From assembly GCF_024266705.1 (NCBI RefSeq), contig NZ_CP100756.1:2914001-2978000 (forward strand): a stretch of DNA of 64,000 nt. Reading direction: 5' to 3'. Made by a program: the position numbers and the translations under genes. The stretch is from Natrinema gelatinilyticum (lineage in GTDB: Archaea > Halobacteriota > Halobacteria > Halobacteriales > Natrialbaceae). The notes under the pieces are model-generated. The model worked only from the letters and a program-made list of their open reading frames with translations, had not been told where the DNA came from and made no database searches. Of this stretch, positions 7,934 to 17,029 are shown one piece after another (the stretch's first letter is position 1; the number at the start of each line of letters is the position of its first letter).

Positions 7934-8227
7934 ATGTGTCGGGAGACGAAGCGGGAACCAGCGTGGGTGTCGTCGATTCGACTGGCATTTCTCGAGGGGC
8001 AGGTCGACGTCGACAGCGTGATGGAAGAAGCGAATCTGATCCCTGGCCGCGAAGGAACCGTTCGAGACGTCCTCTCGACGATGGCCGATCGAAATCTCCT
8101 CAAGCCGGTCGACGGGACGGAGAACCGATACGTGCCGGGACCGGTGCTCCTCGAATCCGATCGATACGATCTGGACTTCACCAAGGCGTCCGACGGCGGC
8201 GCTCACCGGTGGCGCTCGACCGGCTGA
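7934..8227 (+). CDS. Small winged-helix-like protein
   Basis: A 97-residue protein, MCRETKREPAWVSSIRLAFL at its start. The middle (VDSVMEEANLIPGREGTVRDVLSTMADRNLLKPV, read in parts) has the helix-turn-helix and wing pattern of small archaeal winged-helix proteins, ending in a strand (YVPGPVLLESDRYDLDF). It probably binds DNA, but its target is unknown. The nearby TATA element fixes the start. It is divergent from the hydroxyacyl-CoA dehydrogenase, so it might regulate that gene; this is only positional inference. Confidence 0.68.
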   Translation: MCRETKREPAWVSSIRLAFLEGQVDVDSVMEEANLIPGREGTVRDVLSTMADRNLLKPVDGTENRYVPGPVLLESDRYDLDFTKASDGGAHRWRSTG

Positions 8228-8288
8228 TCGGCTCTCGTCCGTCGGTATAGCGTAAACTATGTATTCACTAGGGCTGTACGCCGCGACC

Positions 8289-8441
8289 ATGGGCAATCTC
8301 ACAGATACGAAGGTTACCGAAAAGAACCTGACGACAGTACCGAAGCCCGTCCGCAATTTCCTCGTCGTCGGCCCCGGCGATCGGATCGAGTGGCACGTCG
8401 AAGACGGACAGATCATCGTCAAGAAACTCGAGTCCGAGTAA
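8289..8441 (+). CDS. AbrB/MazE-type DNA-binding protein, 50 aa
   Basis: A 50-residue swapped-hairpin AbrB (SpoVT/MazE) domain: VTEKNLTTVPKPVRNFLVVG followed by GDRIEWHVEDGQIIVKKLE. The P-K-x-V-R and G-D-x-I-x-W pattern is characteristic. Such proteins dimerise and bind promoter DNA, or act as antitoxins. No toxin gene (PIN or MazF) lies next to it, so a transition-state-regulator role is more likely. The ATG at 8289 is preferred to one ten codons upstream because the domain starts here. It lies 500 bp upstream of the cox operon in the same direction. Confidence 0.8.
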   Translation: MGNLTDTKVTEKNLTTVPKPVRNFLVVGPGDRIEWHVEDGQIIVKKLESE

Positions 8442-8446
8442 TTGCC

Positions 8447-8463
8447 GACCGCCGCGGTTTTTT
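8447..8463 (+). terminator. GC-rich stretch plus T6, AbrB gene terminator
   Basis: GACCGCCGCGG followed by six T residues lies 5-22 bp after the AbrB stop, a typical archaeal terminator arrangement. It would separate this gene from the cox operon downstream. Confidence 0.5.
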
Positions 8464-8710
8464 CCTTCGCTCCTCGCCGAGCGGCGCTGTCGACCGACGA
8501 TCGTCCAGGAGGGCGCGCTCCGTTTCGACCGACGGCAGTCACTCTGCTCGAAGGGCACGAACCGAGGCGACGGCCGCATCCAGTTCGATTCGGTCGTCGT
8601 AGTCTTGTAGTTTCTCGCCCGGCATTAGCCTAAACGTTCGTCCAGATATGTTGTTTTGGAAACACTAAAGTATTTATTTGCGTGTTACGGGATACCATGT
8701 AGTGTGGTAA

Positions 8711-8742
8711 ATAGTATGCACATAGTACAGGAGTATAAAAGA
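8711..8742 (+). promoter_or_regulatory. Promoter of the cox operon
   Basis: TATAAAA at 8734-8740 predicts a transcription start near 8764-8768. Upstream lies a direct repeat of ATAGTA (8711-8716 and 8722-8727), one helical turn apart, that could bind an activator. Between the start site and the coxG ATG there is a Shine-Dalgarno-like AGGTGG at 8781-8786, so this message should have a short leader, unlike most genes here. The rest of the 350-bp gap is AT-rich and holds no gene. Confidence 0.55.
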
Positions 8743-8791
8743 TGATGGTGAGCGATACACGACCAGTGTGGACCGAGAGCAGGTGGTCGTA

Positions 8792-9385
8792 ATGGAGTTC
8801 GACGGGGAGTTCGAACTCGAGGGGGTACCGCAGGAGAAGGCGTGGGTCGTTCTGTCCGATCCCGTCGCGGTTCGGAACGCGCTGAAGGGCTGTCAGTACA
8901 TTACCCCAATGGACGAGGACTTCAGCTTCGACGAGTACGAGGCCGACGAGGACGCGGAGACGCTGCCCGAAGCCGATCCGGAAGCCGTCGCCGCACGGGC
9001 GTTCGAGGAGGATCAGGAGTACGCCGCGCTGATGCAGGTCGGAGTCGGGAGCGTCAAGCCCAGGTTCGAGACCTCGATGACGATCGAGGAGCGCGACAAG
9101 GAGGACTTCTGCATGATCGCGAGCGGCAGCGGAACCGCTAGCGGCAGCAGTTTTAGCATGGAGTCGGGGATGCAGATCTATCCGCTCGAGGACGGCGAAG
9201 GCTCGCGGATCGAGTGGTGGACCGAGGCCGACATCTCGGGTCGCATCGCACAGCTCGGCTCGCGGGTCATCGACCCGGTCGCGACCAAGATCGTGAACAA
9301 CTTCTTCGGCAACATCGAGCAGCAGATGACCGACGTCGAGGAGACGGATTCGGGCATCACGGACCGAATCCGCGGGATGTTATGA
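8792..9385 (+). CDS. coxG: CoxG, SRPBCC-fold CO dehydrogenase accessory protein
   Basis: First gene of the operon. The 197-residue protein begins [20 protein letters not shown], then [17 protein letters not shown], the standard opening of CoxG, a START/SRPBCC-fold protein that in bacteria helps attach CO dehydrogenase to the membrane. Later [20 protein letters not shown] is also typical. An acidic insertion ([19 protein letters not shown]) around residues 48-66 is longer than in bacterial forms. A GTG at 8768 is in frame, but the ATG at 8792 is preceded by AGGTGG five bases away and matches the family start. The stop overlaps the next gene (ATGA). Confidence 0.9.
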   Translation: MEFDGEFELEGVPQEKAWVVLSDPVAVRNALKGCQYITPMDEDFSFDEYEADEDAETLPEADPEAVAARAFEEDQEYAALMQVGVGSVKPRFETSMTIEERDKEDFCMIASGSGTASGSSFSMESGMQIYPLEDGEGSRIEWWTEADISGRIAQLGSRVIDPVATKIVNNFFGNIEQQMTDVEETDSGITDRIRGML

Positions 9386-10269
9386 AACCGGCACAGTTCG
9401 AACACCACGAACCAGAAACCGTCGAAGAGGCCGTGAGCCTACTCGAGAGCCTAGACGACCGGGCGATCCTGGCCGGCGGCCAGAGCATGGTGCCAATGCT
9501 CCGGTTCCGACTCGCGGTTCCGGAGACGGTCATCGACATCAACCGCATCGAGAGCCTCGATTACCTCGAAGAGGACGACGAGTGGCTCAGAATCGGAGCA
9601 CTCGCGCGCCACGCCGACCTCGAGGAGTCGGCCCTGATCGACGAGAAGTACGGCAGCTTCGCCGACGCGGCGCCGCTGGTCGCGGACCCGCAGATCCGCA
9701 ATCGCGGCACGGTCGCCGGTGCGATCGCGCAGGCGGACCCGAAGGGCGACTGGGGGAGCGTCCTGCTAGCCCACGAGGGCGAGATCGTCGCGCACGGCCC
9801 GGACGGCGAGCGGGTCATCCCCGCGTCGGACTTCTTCTTGCTGCCGTACGATACGACCCTCGACGAGAACGAACTCGTCACCGAACTCCGGGTTCCGACG
9901 CCGGCGGCTCACGAGGGAAGCGGCTATCACAAGCTGAAACGGAAGGTCGGCGACTACGCGATGGCCGGCTCTGCCGCGCGGCTCGTTCTCGACGAGGACG
10001 GCCGAATCGAGCGCGCTGGCATCGGTCTCACTGCTGTCGACATCACGAACGTCCGGGCGACCGACGCCGAGGATCACCTCGAGGGCGACGAGCCCGGCTG
10101 CGAGGTATTCAAACGCGCAGGCGAGCTGGCGGCCGAACAATCGAACCCGGAGTCCGACGAGCATGGGGACGCCGGCTACAAAGAGCGCATGGTAAACGTC
10201 CTCACGCAACGGGCGCTGAGCGACGCTGCCGAGCGCGCCGGACTCGTCAAACGGAGGGTATCACAGTGA
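9382..10269 (+). CDS. coxM: CoxM, FAD-binding medium subunit of CO dehydrogenase
   Basis: The 295-residue flavoprotein subunit passes electrons from the iron-sulfur subunit to quinone. The two FAD loops are present: [15 protein letters not shown] (near residue 32) and [20 protein letters not shown] (near residue 112), followed by the CO_deh_flav C-terminal domain ([20 protein letters not shown]). The start overlaps the coxG stop as ATGA and the stop overlaps coxS as GTGA, so translation is probably coupled. In the xanthine-oxidase family this subunit alone cannot distinguish substrates; the identity comes from CoxL in the same operon. Confidence 0.93.
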   Translation: MKPAQFEHHEPETVEEAVSLLESLDDRAILAGGQSMVPMLRFRLAVPETVIDINRIESLDYLEEDDEWLRIGALARHADLEESALIDEKYGSFADAAPLVADPQIRNRGTVAGAIAQADPKGDWGSVLLAHEGEIVAHGPDGERVIPASDFFLLPYDTTLDENELVTELRVPTPAAHEGSGYHKLKRKVGDYAMAGSAARLVLDEDGRIERAGIGLTAVDITNVRATDAEDHLEGDEPGCEVFKRAGELAAEQSNPESDEHGDAGYKERMVNVLTQRALSDAAERAGLVKRRVSQ

Positions 10270-10928
10270 CAGACACGCGAGAGATTACGCTGACGGTCAA
10301 CGGCACCGAACACACGATCGACGTCGAACCGCGACGGCTGCTCGTCCACGCGATCCGGGAAGAGCTGGACTTGATCGGAACCCACATCGGCTGCGACACC
10401 GGCAACTGCGGGGCCTGTACGGTCCTCAAAGACGGGGAACCGATCAAGTCCTGTCTCATGTTCGCAACCCAGGCCGACGGGAGCGAACTCACCACCGTCG
10501 AAAAGATGGAGGACCTCCCCGAGGCCGGCGACGACCTGCACCCGCTGCAGGAGGGGTTCCGCGAGGAACATGGGCTGCAGTGTGGCTACTGTACGCCCGG
10601 AATGATCATGTCGGGCAAGGCGTTGCTCGACGAGAATCCCGACCCGAGCGAGGAGGAGATCCGCGAGGCGATCAGCGGCAACCTCTGTCGGTGTACCGGC
10701 TACCAGAACATCGTCCGCTCGATCGAGTACGCCGCCGAGGAACTCGCGGACGAGGAAGTCGCGGCCGCCGACGGCGGCGTCATCACAGGCGCCGACGGCT
10801 CGACGGTCGCGCCGCCTGACCACGAGGCCGACGGGGGCGCCAAGTTCGACTGCGGCGTCGAGAACTGCTGTGGCGGGCCCGCGGCCGACCGCGAGTGCGG
10901 CTCCGACCTCGGAGGTGAGAGCGAATGA
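10266..10928 (+). CDS. coxS: CoxS, 2x[2Fe-2S] small subunit with a Cys-rich tail
   Basis: A 220-residue iron-sulfur subunit. The plant-type cluster motif [13 protein letters not shown] with a later Cys (PIKSC) and the C-terminal cluster motif [14 protein letters not shown] plus [13 protein letters not shown] are intact. Classic CoxS ends about residue 160; here a 60-residue extension follows, ending [20 protein letters not shown] with cysteines at 196, 201, 202 and 211. That tail could bind another metal, for example copper on its way to the active site, but this is inference. The start is GTG, set by the GTGA overlap with coxM; the stop overlaps coxL. Confidence 0.92.
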   Translation: MTDTREITLTVNGTEHTIDVEPRRLLVHAIREELDLIGTHIGCDTGNCGACTVLKDGEPIKSCLMFATQADGSELTTVEKMEDLPEAGDDLHPLQEGFREEHGLQCGYCTPGMIMSGKALLDENPDPSEEEIREAISGNLCRCTGYQNIVRSIEYAAEELADEEVAAADGGVITGADGSTVAPPDHEADGGAKFDCGVENCCGGPAADRECGSDLGGESE

Positions 10929-13408
10929 GCAGCGATTCGGAACGGTACGCGGAGGCGGAAGACGGCGGTCCGCAGCCCGAGAAGCACTGCGGTCACGGCC
11001 GCGGCGGGATGGGTGAGGAGGTCAAACGCAAGGAAGATCAGCGGTTCATCACCGGGCGCGGCAACTACGTCGACGACGTGAAGAAGCCAGGGATGCTCCA
11101 CTGCGAGATCGTCCGCAGTCCGCACGCTCACGCCCGCATCGAAGGCATCGACAAGTCGCGAGCGCTGGACGTCGATGGCGTCGTCGCCGTCCTCACCGCC
11201 GAAGACCTGCTCGAGTACGACCTCGCGACGATGCCGACGCTGATGGCCGACACCCAGGACGTGCTGGTCAACGACAAGGTCAAATTCCAGTCTCAGGAGG
11301 TCGCCGCCGTCATCGCGACAGACCGGTACACGGCGAAAGACGGCGCCGAGAAGGTCGTCGTCGACTACGACGTTCTGGATCCCGTCGTCGACGCCCAGGA
11401 GGCGCTCGAGGACGACGCGCCGCTGATCAGGGACGACATCGAGGGACAGGACGACAACCACTGTCTCGACTGGGAGACCGGTGACGAGGAGGCCACCGCC
11501 GAGGTCTTCGACGAGGCACCGGTCACCGTCGAAGAGGACATGCTCTACCAGCGGCTTCACCCCGCGCCGATCGAGACCTGCGGCGCCGTCGGCGACTACG
11601 ACCCCGGGAAGGACAAGCTGACAGTCCACATGACCTCGCAGGCGCCCCACATCCACCGGACGCTGTTCGCGCAGGTCTCGGGGATCCCCGAACACAAGAT
11701 CCGGATCGTCAGTCCGGACGTCGGGGGCGGGTTCGGCAACAAGGTGCCGATCTACCCCGGCTACGTCGTCGCCGCCGCGGCGTCGTACGTCCTGGAGCAG
11801 CCGGTCAAGTGGGTCGAAGAGCGTTCGGAGAACATCCAGTCGACTGGGTTCGCCCGCGATTACGACATGACCGGCGAACTCGCTGCGACCGAGGACGGCG
11901 AGATTCTGGCAGTCCGGACCGACGTGCTCGCGGACCACGGCGCGTACAACGCCGTCGCACAGCCGTCGAAATTCCCGGCCGGGTTCTTCAACATCTTCAC
12001 GGGGTCGTACGACATCGATACGGCGTACGGCTCGCTGACCGCAGCCTACACTAATACCGCGCCAGGCGGCGTGGCCTATCGGTGCTCGTTCCGCGTGACG
12101 GAGGCCGTCTATCTCATCGAGCGGATGGTGAAGGTGCTGGCCGACGAACTCGACATGGACCCCGCCGAGGTCCGGCGGAAGAACTTCATCCAGCCCGACC
12201 AGTTTCCCTATGAGAGCGCGACTGGCTGGAACTACGACTCCGGCGACTACGAGAAGGCCCTCGACAAGGCCCTCGAGATGGCCGACTACGAGGCCTACCG
12301 CGAGGAACAGCGGCGCCGGATCGAGGAGGACGCCGACAAACTGCTCGGCATCGGAATCTCCTCGTTCACCGAGGTCGTTGGCGCCGGACCCGGAAAGTCC
12401 TGCGACATCGCGGGCGTCGAGATGTTCGACTCTGCCGAAATCAGAGTCCACCCGACCGGCAACGCGACGGTCCGGGTCGGCGTCCAGACCCAGGGACAGG
12501 GCCACGAGACCACGTTCGCTCAGATCGTCGCCGAGGAACTCGGGATGGACGTCGACGACATCACCGTCGAACACGGCGACACTGACACCGACCCGTACGG
12601 CCTCGGGACCTACGGCTCGCGAAGTACACCCGTCGCAGGTGCAGCCGCGGCCGTCGCCTCCCGCAAAGTCCGCGAGAAGGCGACGTCGATCGCGGCCAAC
12701 GAACTCGAGGCCGCCGAGGAGGACATCACGTGGGACCGCGAGAGCGGCGAGTTCCACGTCGCCGGCGCGCCCGATCGGTCAATCTCGATCACCGAGATTG
12801 CCGCGGGCGCGTACATGAATCACCCGACGAGCGAGGAGCCCGGCCTCGAGGCGGTCAACTACTACGATCCGCCGGAGATGACTTACCCGTTCGGATCGTA
12901 CGTCGTGATCGTCGAGGTCGACCGCGAGACCGGCGAGGTCGAGTTCGAGAAGTTCGTCGCGGTCGACGACTGCGGGAACCGGATCAACCCGATGATCATC
13001 GAGGGCCAAATCCATGGCGGCCTCGCCCAGGGGATCGGGACCGCAATGCTGGAACACGTTACCTTCGACGACAACGGCAACGTTACCGGCGGGGACTTCA
13101 TGAACTACCTACTGCCGACCGCGATGGAGATCCCGGAGTTCGAGACGGGCCACACCGTCACGCCGTCGCCCCACCACCCGATCGGCGCGAAGGGCGTCGG
13201 TGAGTCGCCGACCGTCGGCTCGCCGCCGGCGATCGTCAACGCCGTCGTCGACGCCATGTCCCACGGCGGGATCAGCCACGTCGAGATGCCCATGACGCCC
13301 GACCGCGTCTGGGAGAACCTCGACGAGGCGGGGCTGGCAATGGACCCCGCGGATAACATCGAACTCACGTTCGAGGGCTGGGAGAGTGACGGCGTCGCGG
13401 ACGATTGA
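10925..13408 (+). CDS. coxL: CoxL, form I Mo-Cu CO dehydrogenase large subunit
   Basis: The catalytic subunit (827 residues) oxidises CO to CO2 at a Mo-S-Cu site. The active-site loop reads AYRCSFR with the copper-binding cysteine at residue 387; this is the form I signature, whereas form II enzymes have AYRGAGR. Other landmarks: [19 protein letters not shown] near the N-terminus, [39 protein letters not shown] and the C-terminal [17 protein letters not shown], whose Glu (about residue 760) is the conserved catalytic base. Length is close to the bacterial 809. The N-terminus adds a short HCGHG motif at residues 21-25 not seen in the classic enzyme. Mature protein contains molybdopterin cofactor and is expected on the inner face of the membrane. 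Confidence 0.95.
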   Translation: MSSDSERYAEAEDGGPQPEKHCGHGRGGMGEEVKRKEDQRFITGRGNYVDDVKKPGMLHCEIVRSPHAHARIEGIDKSRALDVDGVVAVLTAEDLLEYDLATMPTLMADTQDVLVNDKVKFQSQEVAAVIATDRYTAKDGAEKVVVDYDVLDPVVDAQEALEDDAPLIRDDIEGQDDNHCLDWETGDEEATAEVFDEAPVTVEEDMLYQRLHPAPIETCGAVGDYDPGKDKLTVHMTSQAPHIHRTLFAQVSGIPEHKIRIVSPDVGGGFGNKVPIYPGYVVAAAASYVLEQPVKWVEERSENIQSTGFARDYDMTGELAATEDGEILAVRTDVLADHGAYNAVAQPSKFPAGFFNIFTGSYDIDTAYGSLTAAYTNTAPGGVAYRCSFRVTEAVYLIERMVKVLADELDMDPAEVRRKNFIQPDQFPYESATGWNYDSGDYEKALDKALEMADYEAYREEQRRRIEEDADKLLGIGISSFTEVVGAGPGKSCDIAGVEMFDSAEIRVHPTGNATVRVGVQTQGQGHETTFAQIVAEELGMDVDDITVEHGDTDTDPYGLGTYGSRSTPVAGAAAAVASRKVREKATSIAANELEAAEEDITWDRESGEFHVAGAPDRSISITEIAAGAYMNHPTSEEPGLEAVNYYDPPEMTYPFGSYVVIVEVDRETGEVEFEKFVAVDDCGNRINPMIIEGQIHGGLAQGIGTAMLEHVTFDDNGNVTGGDFMNYLLPTAMEIPEFETGHTVTPSPHHPIGAKGVGESPTVGSPPAIVNAVVDAMSHGGISHVEMPMTPDRVWENLDEAGLAMDPADNIELTFEGWESDGVADD

Positions 13409-13473
13409 GCGCCCAACCCCGCGGGTCCTTCGGTTCCAATCGGGGACGGGCGCCGCCGACACGACATTACCGA

Positions 13474-14595
13474 ATGATGGGGGATACACCACCGGACGAC
13501 GCTGACGAGACCGACGGTGATCGAGGAGTCGAAGCGACGGACAGCGACCTCGCGGCGCGGGAACGCGTGTTGCGGGACCGCGAGGAGCCGTACGTCCGTG
13601 CGACCGTCGTCCGGCGCGAGCCGCCGGTGTCGGCGAACGTCGGCGACCGCGCGCTCGTCACGGCAGACGGTGACCTCCACGGCTGGGTCGGCGGCGCCGC
13701 CTGCGCGCAATCGCGCGTCGTCGAGGTCGCTCGAGCGGCCATCGCCGACGGCGAGCCACGGCTACTGGGGCTCGCGCCCGACACCGACGACGTCGATCGC
13801 CCCGGCCTCGAGGCCTATCCTATGCTGTGCCACAGCGAGGGTGTCCTCGAGATATTCGTCGACCCCGTGATCCCGGCGACGCGGTTGCTCGTTGTCGGCG
13901 GCTCGCCGATCGCTCGGTCGCTGGCCCGGCTGGCGCAGGAACTCGACCTCGAGGTGACCGTTGTCGACCCTGACGCCGACGGAGACGAGTTCCCGGCGGG
14001 GACGACCGTCCTGTCGACGCTCGAGCCTGCCGAGATCGCAGACGCGGTCGGCGCGGGCCCGTTTGTGGTCGCGGCCTCGATGGGCGAGTACGACGCTTGC
14101 GGGGTCGCCGCCGGCGTGCTCGCCGACGCGCCCTACGTCGGTCTCGTCGGGAGTGACAGCCGGGCCGCGGCGGTCATCGAGCGGGCCACCGGACTCGTCG
14201 ACTGCGACCCCAAGACGATCCGCGAAGCGGTCACGAACCCCGCAGGGGTCGACGTCGCGGCGTCGTCGGGCCCCGAGATCGCGGTGAGCCTGCTGGCCGA
14301 ACTGATCGACGTGCGGGCCGAGACCGAGACCGTCGTCGCGTCCGGCTCGAGCAGCGAAGCCGCTGGTGAGACGGCCGACGATGAGCCAGATGGGACCGCC
14401 GCGGCGACCGACGCCCCCGCGGAGCCGGCGACCGACCCGGTCTGTGGCATGACCGTCGAGCCGGCGGACGCGCCGAGCGTCACCCACGACGGGACGACCT
14501 ACTATTTCTGTTGTCCCGGCTGCGCAGACTCGTTCGAGAACGACCCTGAGGAGTACCTCGAGTCCGCGGACAGCGGGGTGACGGAGCGAGCATGA
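13474..14595 (+). CDS. XdhC/CoxF-like maturation protein fused to a YHS metal-binding domain
   Basis: A 373-residue fusion. The N-terminal part resembles the XdhC/CoxI family (VVRREPPVSANVGDRALVTA, then AYPMLCHSEGVLEIFVDPV), followed by its Rossmann part (PATRLLVVGGSPIARSLARL and APYVGLVGSDSRAAAVIE). XdhC-type proteins bind molybdenum cofactor and help sulfurate it. After a disordered Ala/Asp-rich linker, residues 321-362 form a YHS domain (DPVCGMTVEPADAP, then YYFCCPGCADSF), a heavy-metal site usually found with copper ATPases. I start at the ATG of 13474, as a TTG overlapping coxL would add 23 unconserved residues. The tail overlaps coxD by ATGA. The likely role is copper and sulfur delivery to CoxL. 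Confidence 0.88.
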   Translation: MMGDTPPDDADETDGDRGVEATDSDLAARERVLRDREEPYVRATVVRREPPVSANVGDRALVTADGDLHGWVGGAACAQSRVVEVARAAIADGEPRLLGLAPDTDDVDRPGLEAYPMLCHSEGVLEIFVDPVIPATRLLVVGGSPIARSLARLAQELDLEVTVVDPDADGDEFPAGTTVLSTLEPAEIADAVGAGPFVVAASMGEYDACGVAAGVLADAPYVGLVGSDSRAAAVIERATGLVDCDPKTIREAVTNPAGVDVAASSGPEIAVSLLAELIDVRAETETVVASGSSSEAAGETADDEPDGTAAATDAPAEPATDPVCGMTVEPADAPSVTHDGTTYYFCCPGCADSFENDPEEYLESADSGVTERA

Positions 14596-15584
14596 CGAAC
14601 GAGACGCCGGTGACGCCGGTCGAACCGTTGACCGAAGCGGCGATCCGGGAGCGGTTCGACCGCCAGCAGTACGTCGCCGACGACCGCGTGGTCACGACCG
14701 TTTACCTGGCACTGCAACTCGGCCGTCCCCTCCTCGTGGAGGGGCCGCCCGGCAGTGGCAAGACCGAACTCGGTAAGGTCCTCGCGGAGGGGTTCGACAC
14801 GAAGCTGATTCGGTTGCAGTGCTACGAGGGCCTGACCGCCGAGAACGCCCTCTACGAGTGGAACTACACGAAACAGCTACTCGCTGTGCAGTCCGACGAG
14901 GGAACGGTCGCCGGCGGTTCTGCGGGGGCCGTTAACAGACAGACCGACGCCGAGCACGGTGATCGATCCCAGTCCGTCTTTGACGACGAGTTCCTGCTCG
15001 AGCGTCCCCTGTTGCGCGCGCTCACCGCCGGCGAGAACCGCTCGCCAGTGCTGTTGATCGACGAGATCGATCGCGCCGACGAGGCTTTCGAGGCCTTTCT
15101 GCTCGAACTCCTCTCGGACTACCAGGTGTCGATTCCGGAGCTGGGGACGGTCAGCGCCGAGCACCGGCCGATTGTCGTTCTCACGTCGAACCGGACCCGC
15201 GGGCTCAGCGACGCACTCAAGCGTCGCTGCCTCTACCTGCACGTCGAGCCGCCCTCGTTCGAGATGGAGTACGAGATCATCTCGCGAAAGGTGCCCGAAC
15301 TCGACGCGGCGATCGCTGCCGAGGTCTGCGCCGTCGTTGAGCGGCTCCGCGAGAAGTCGTTCCTCAAGCGTCCCGGCGTCGCCGAGACGCTCGACTGGGC
15401 GCGGGCAGTCGCCGCGCTCCGGACCGACGACCGGGACCGGCCGCTCTCGACCGACGAGATCGAGCGGACGATCGGCTGTCTCCTCAAGGAGGTCGAGGAC
15501 GTCTCCCGGATCGACACCGAGTTGCTCGAGCAGTTACGGGCGGCCGCGGCCGACGCCGACGCGCGAGTCGAGACCGAACCATGA
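14592..15584 (+). CDS. coxD: CoxD, MoxR-type AAA+ ATPase
   Basis: A 330-residue MoxR-class AAA+ chaperone. Walker A GPPGSGKTE lies at residues 51-59 and Walker B VLLIDEIDRADEAFEAFLLE near 153-172; sensor 1 is VLTSNRTRGLSDALKRRC. In Oligotropha, CoxD is required for building the Mo-S-Cu cluster, and MoxR ATPases usually act together with a VWA partner, here the next gene. An insertion of about 27 residues at 101-128 (GTVAGGSAGAVNRQTDAEHG within it) between the nucleotide motifs seems specific to this protein. It is translationally coupled to both neighbours (ATGA overlaps). Confidence 0.93.
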   Translation: MTNETPVTPVEPLTEAAIRERFDRQQYVADDRVVTTVYLALQLGRPLLVEGPPGSGKTELGKVLAEGFDTKLIRLQCYEGLTAENALYEWNYTKQLLAVQSDEGTVAGGSAGAVNRQTDAEHGDRSQSVFDDEFLLERPLLRALTAGENRSPVLLIDEIDRADEAFEAFLLELLSDYQVSIPELGTVSAEHRPIVVLTSNRTRGLSDALKRRCLYLHVEPPSFEMEYEIISRKVPELDAAIAAEVCAVVERLREKSFLKRPGVAETLDWARAVAALRTDDRDRPLSTDEIERTIGCLLKEVEDVSRIDTELLEQLRAAAADADARVETEP

Positions 15585-17029
15585 CGCCGAATCCCGACGC
15601 CAAGCGGCGCGAGCACGACCACCGAGCCGACACCGGGCGATGCGACGACTATCGCCGAGCCGACGGCGGTCGTCGCAGTCGACGGGAGCTCGAACGGCCG
15701 ACCGCCAGCGGTGTGCCGGACTTCGAGGCTGCTCGGACGAGCGTGCTGACGGAAATCGTGCGCTTCGTCGGGCGGCTCCGCCGAGAGGGTGTGACGGTCG
15801 CGGCCGACGGCACGCTCGAGGCGGCGAGGGCGCTCGCCGTGGTCGGACTCGCAGACCGGACGCCTGTCGCGGACGCGCTCCGGTCGACCCTGCTTACCGA
15901 GGCCGGCGATCGCGAGATCTTCGACGCGGAGTTTCCGACCTTCTGGCATCGGTTGCGGACCGGACTCGATCGAATCGCGACCCACGAGGGGAGCCGCTCC
16001 ACCGACGGTGACGGCCCCGAGAGAGGGCCCGCCGCGGACCTCGAGGCCGACGACGGAACGGCGGTCCCGTCGATCGACGACGAGGCACCGACGCCCGACT
16101 CGAGCGACGGATCGAGCGACGTCGACGTCCTGATCGCGACCGGCCGGCGCCACGCCACCGGCGAGCGAGCGGTCGACGACGGCGAGGAGGCCGCGCGCCG
16201 GTACAGCGCCGTAGGGGGGCGCCAGCCGGTCGAAGCTGACGACGCGTCGCTGTCGGCCGGCGACGACACGGCGATCGATCGGTTCGCCGCCGCGCTCGCG
16301 ACGATTCCGGGCCGGCGCACTCGGGCGTGCCCGGACGGCGACCGCGTCGATGCGCGCCGGGCGCTCCGCGCGAGCCTCGGGACTGGCGGAACGGCGATGA
16401 AACTACCCGCTTGCGATCCAGTGCCGACCGAACTCCGGTGTTGTCTGTTGATCGACGTTAGCGGTTCCGTCCTCGATACGGTCGACCGCGACGCGCTACT
16501 GGCCGTCGCTGAACGGCTCCAGGAGCGCGCGCGGGCGGCTTCGGTCTTCCTGTTCGACACCGACCTCGTCGACGCCACTATGGAGTTCGAGCGCGCTGGC
16601 GGGGATCCGGCCGGTGCCCTCCGCGAGGCCGAGATCGAGTGGGGCGGCGGGACGCGGATCGGCGATGCGTTCGAGACGCTACGGCGGCGTCACCCCCACG
16701 CGGTGGACCGCCGGACCGTCGTCGTCGTGGTCAGCGACGGCCTCGACGTCGGCGACCCGGCGACTCTGGAGGACGGGATCACCTGGCTGGCCCGCCGGGC
16801 CGACGCGGTCGTCTGGCTCAATCCGCTGGCCGTCTCGCCGGCGTACGAGCCCCGATCGCGGGGGATGGCGACCTGTCTCCCGTACGTCGACGGCCTGTTC
16901 GGCTTCGCGACGCCGCTGGACCTCACTGCCGCTGCGCGCCAACTCGAACGCCGCGGGATCGACGGTCCAGTCGGCTACGAACACGACCCGCGACGGATCG
17001 CGGCCGAAGACGGGGGTGATCCCGAATGA
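15581..17029 (+). CDS. coxE: CoxE, VWA-domain partner of CoxD
   Basis: A 482-residue VWA protein. After a basic, low-complexity N-terminus, the CoxE helical part (FVGRLRREGVTVAADGTLEA) resembles other VWA_CoxE proteins. The VWA domain starts near residue 280 with LRCCLLIDVSGSVLDTVDRD, a complete MIDAS motif DxSxS at Asp292, followed by GGGTRIGDAF and VVVVVSDGLDVGD, which supply the remaining metal ligands. A 110-residue acidic linker separates the two. In bacteria CoxE works with CoxD and has been implicated in copper insertion into CO dehydrogenase. Overlaps with coxD and the next gene imply coordinated expression. Confidence 0.9.
   Translation: MTPNPDAKRREHDHRADTGRCDDYRRADGGRRSRRELERPTASGVPDFEAARTSVLTEIVRFVGRLRREGVTVAADGTLEAARALAVVGLADRTPVADALRSTLLTEAGDREIFDAEFPTFWHRLRTGLDRIATHEGSRSTDGDGPERGPAADLEADDGTAVPSIDDEAPTPDSSDGSSDVDVLIATGRRHATGERAVDDGEEAARRYSAVGGRQPVEADDASLSAGDDTAIDRFAAALATIPGRRTRACPDGDRVDARRALRASLGTGGTAMKLPACDPVPTELRCCLLIDVSGSVLDTVDRDALLAVAERLQERARAASVFLFDTDLVDATMEFERAGGDPAGALREAEIEWGGGTRIGDAFETLRRRHPHAVDRRTVVVVVSDGLDVGDPATLEDGITWLARRADAVVWLNPLAVSPAYEPRSRGMATCLPYVDGLFGFATPLDLTAAARQLERRGIDGPVGYEHDPRRIAAEDGGDPE

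Noticed and set aside
8259..8288. Upstream ATG for the AbrB-like gene
   Set aside because: Would add ten residues before the domain; the domain and the family begin at 8289.
8289..8441. Toxin-antitoxin system with the MazE-like protein
   Set aside because: No toxin-like gene is adjacent; the neighbours are a winged-helix protein and the cox operon.
10700..12757. 685-codon open frame antisense to coxL
   Set aside because: It mirrors the coxL reading frame; composition and lack of domains mark it as an antisense shadow.
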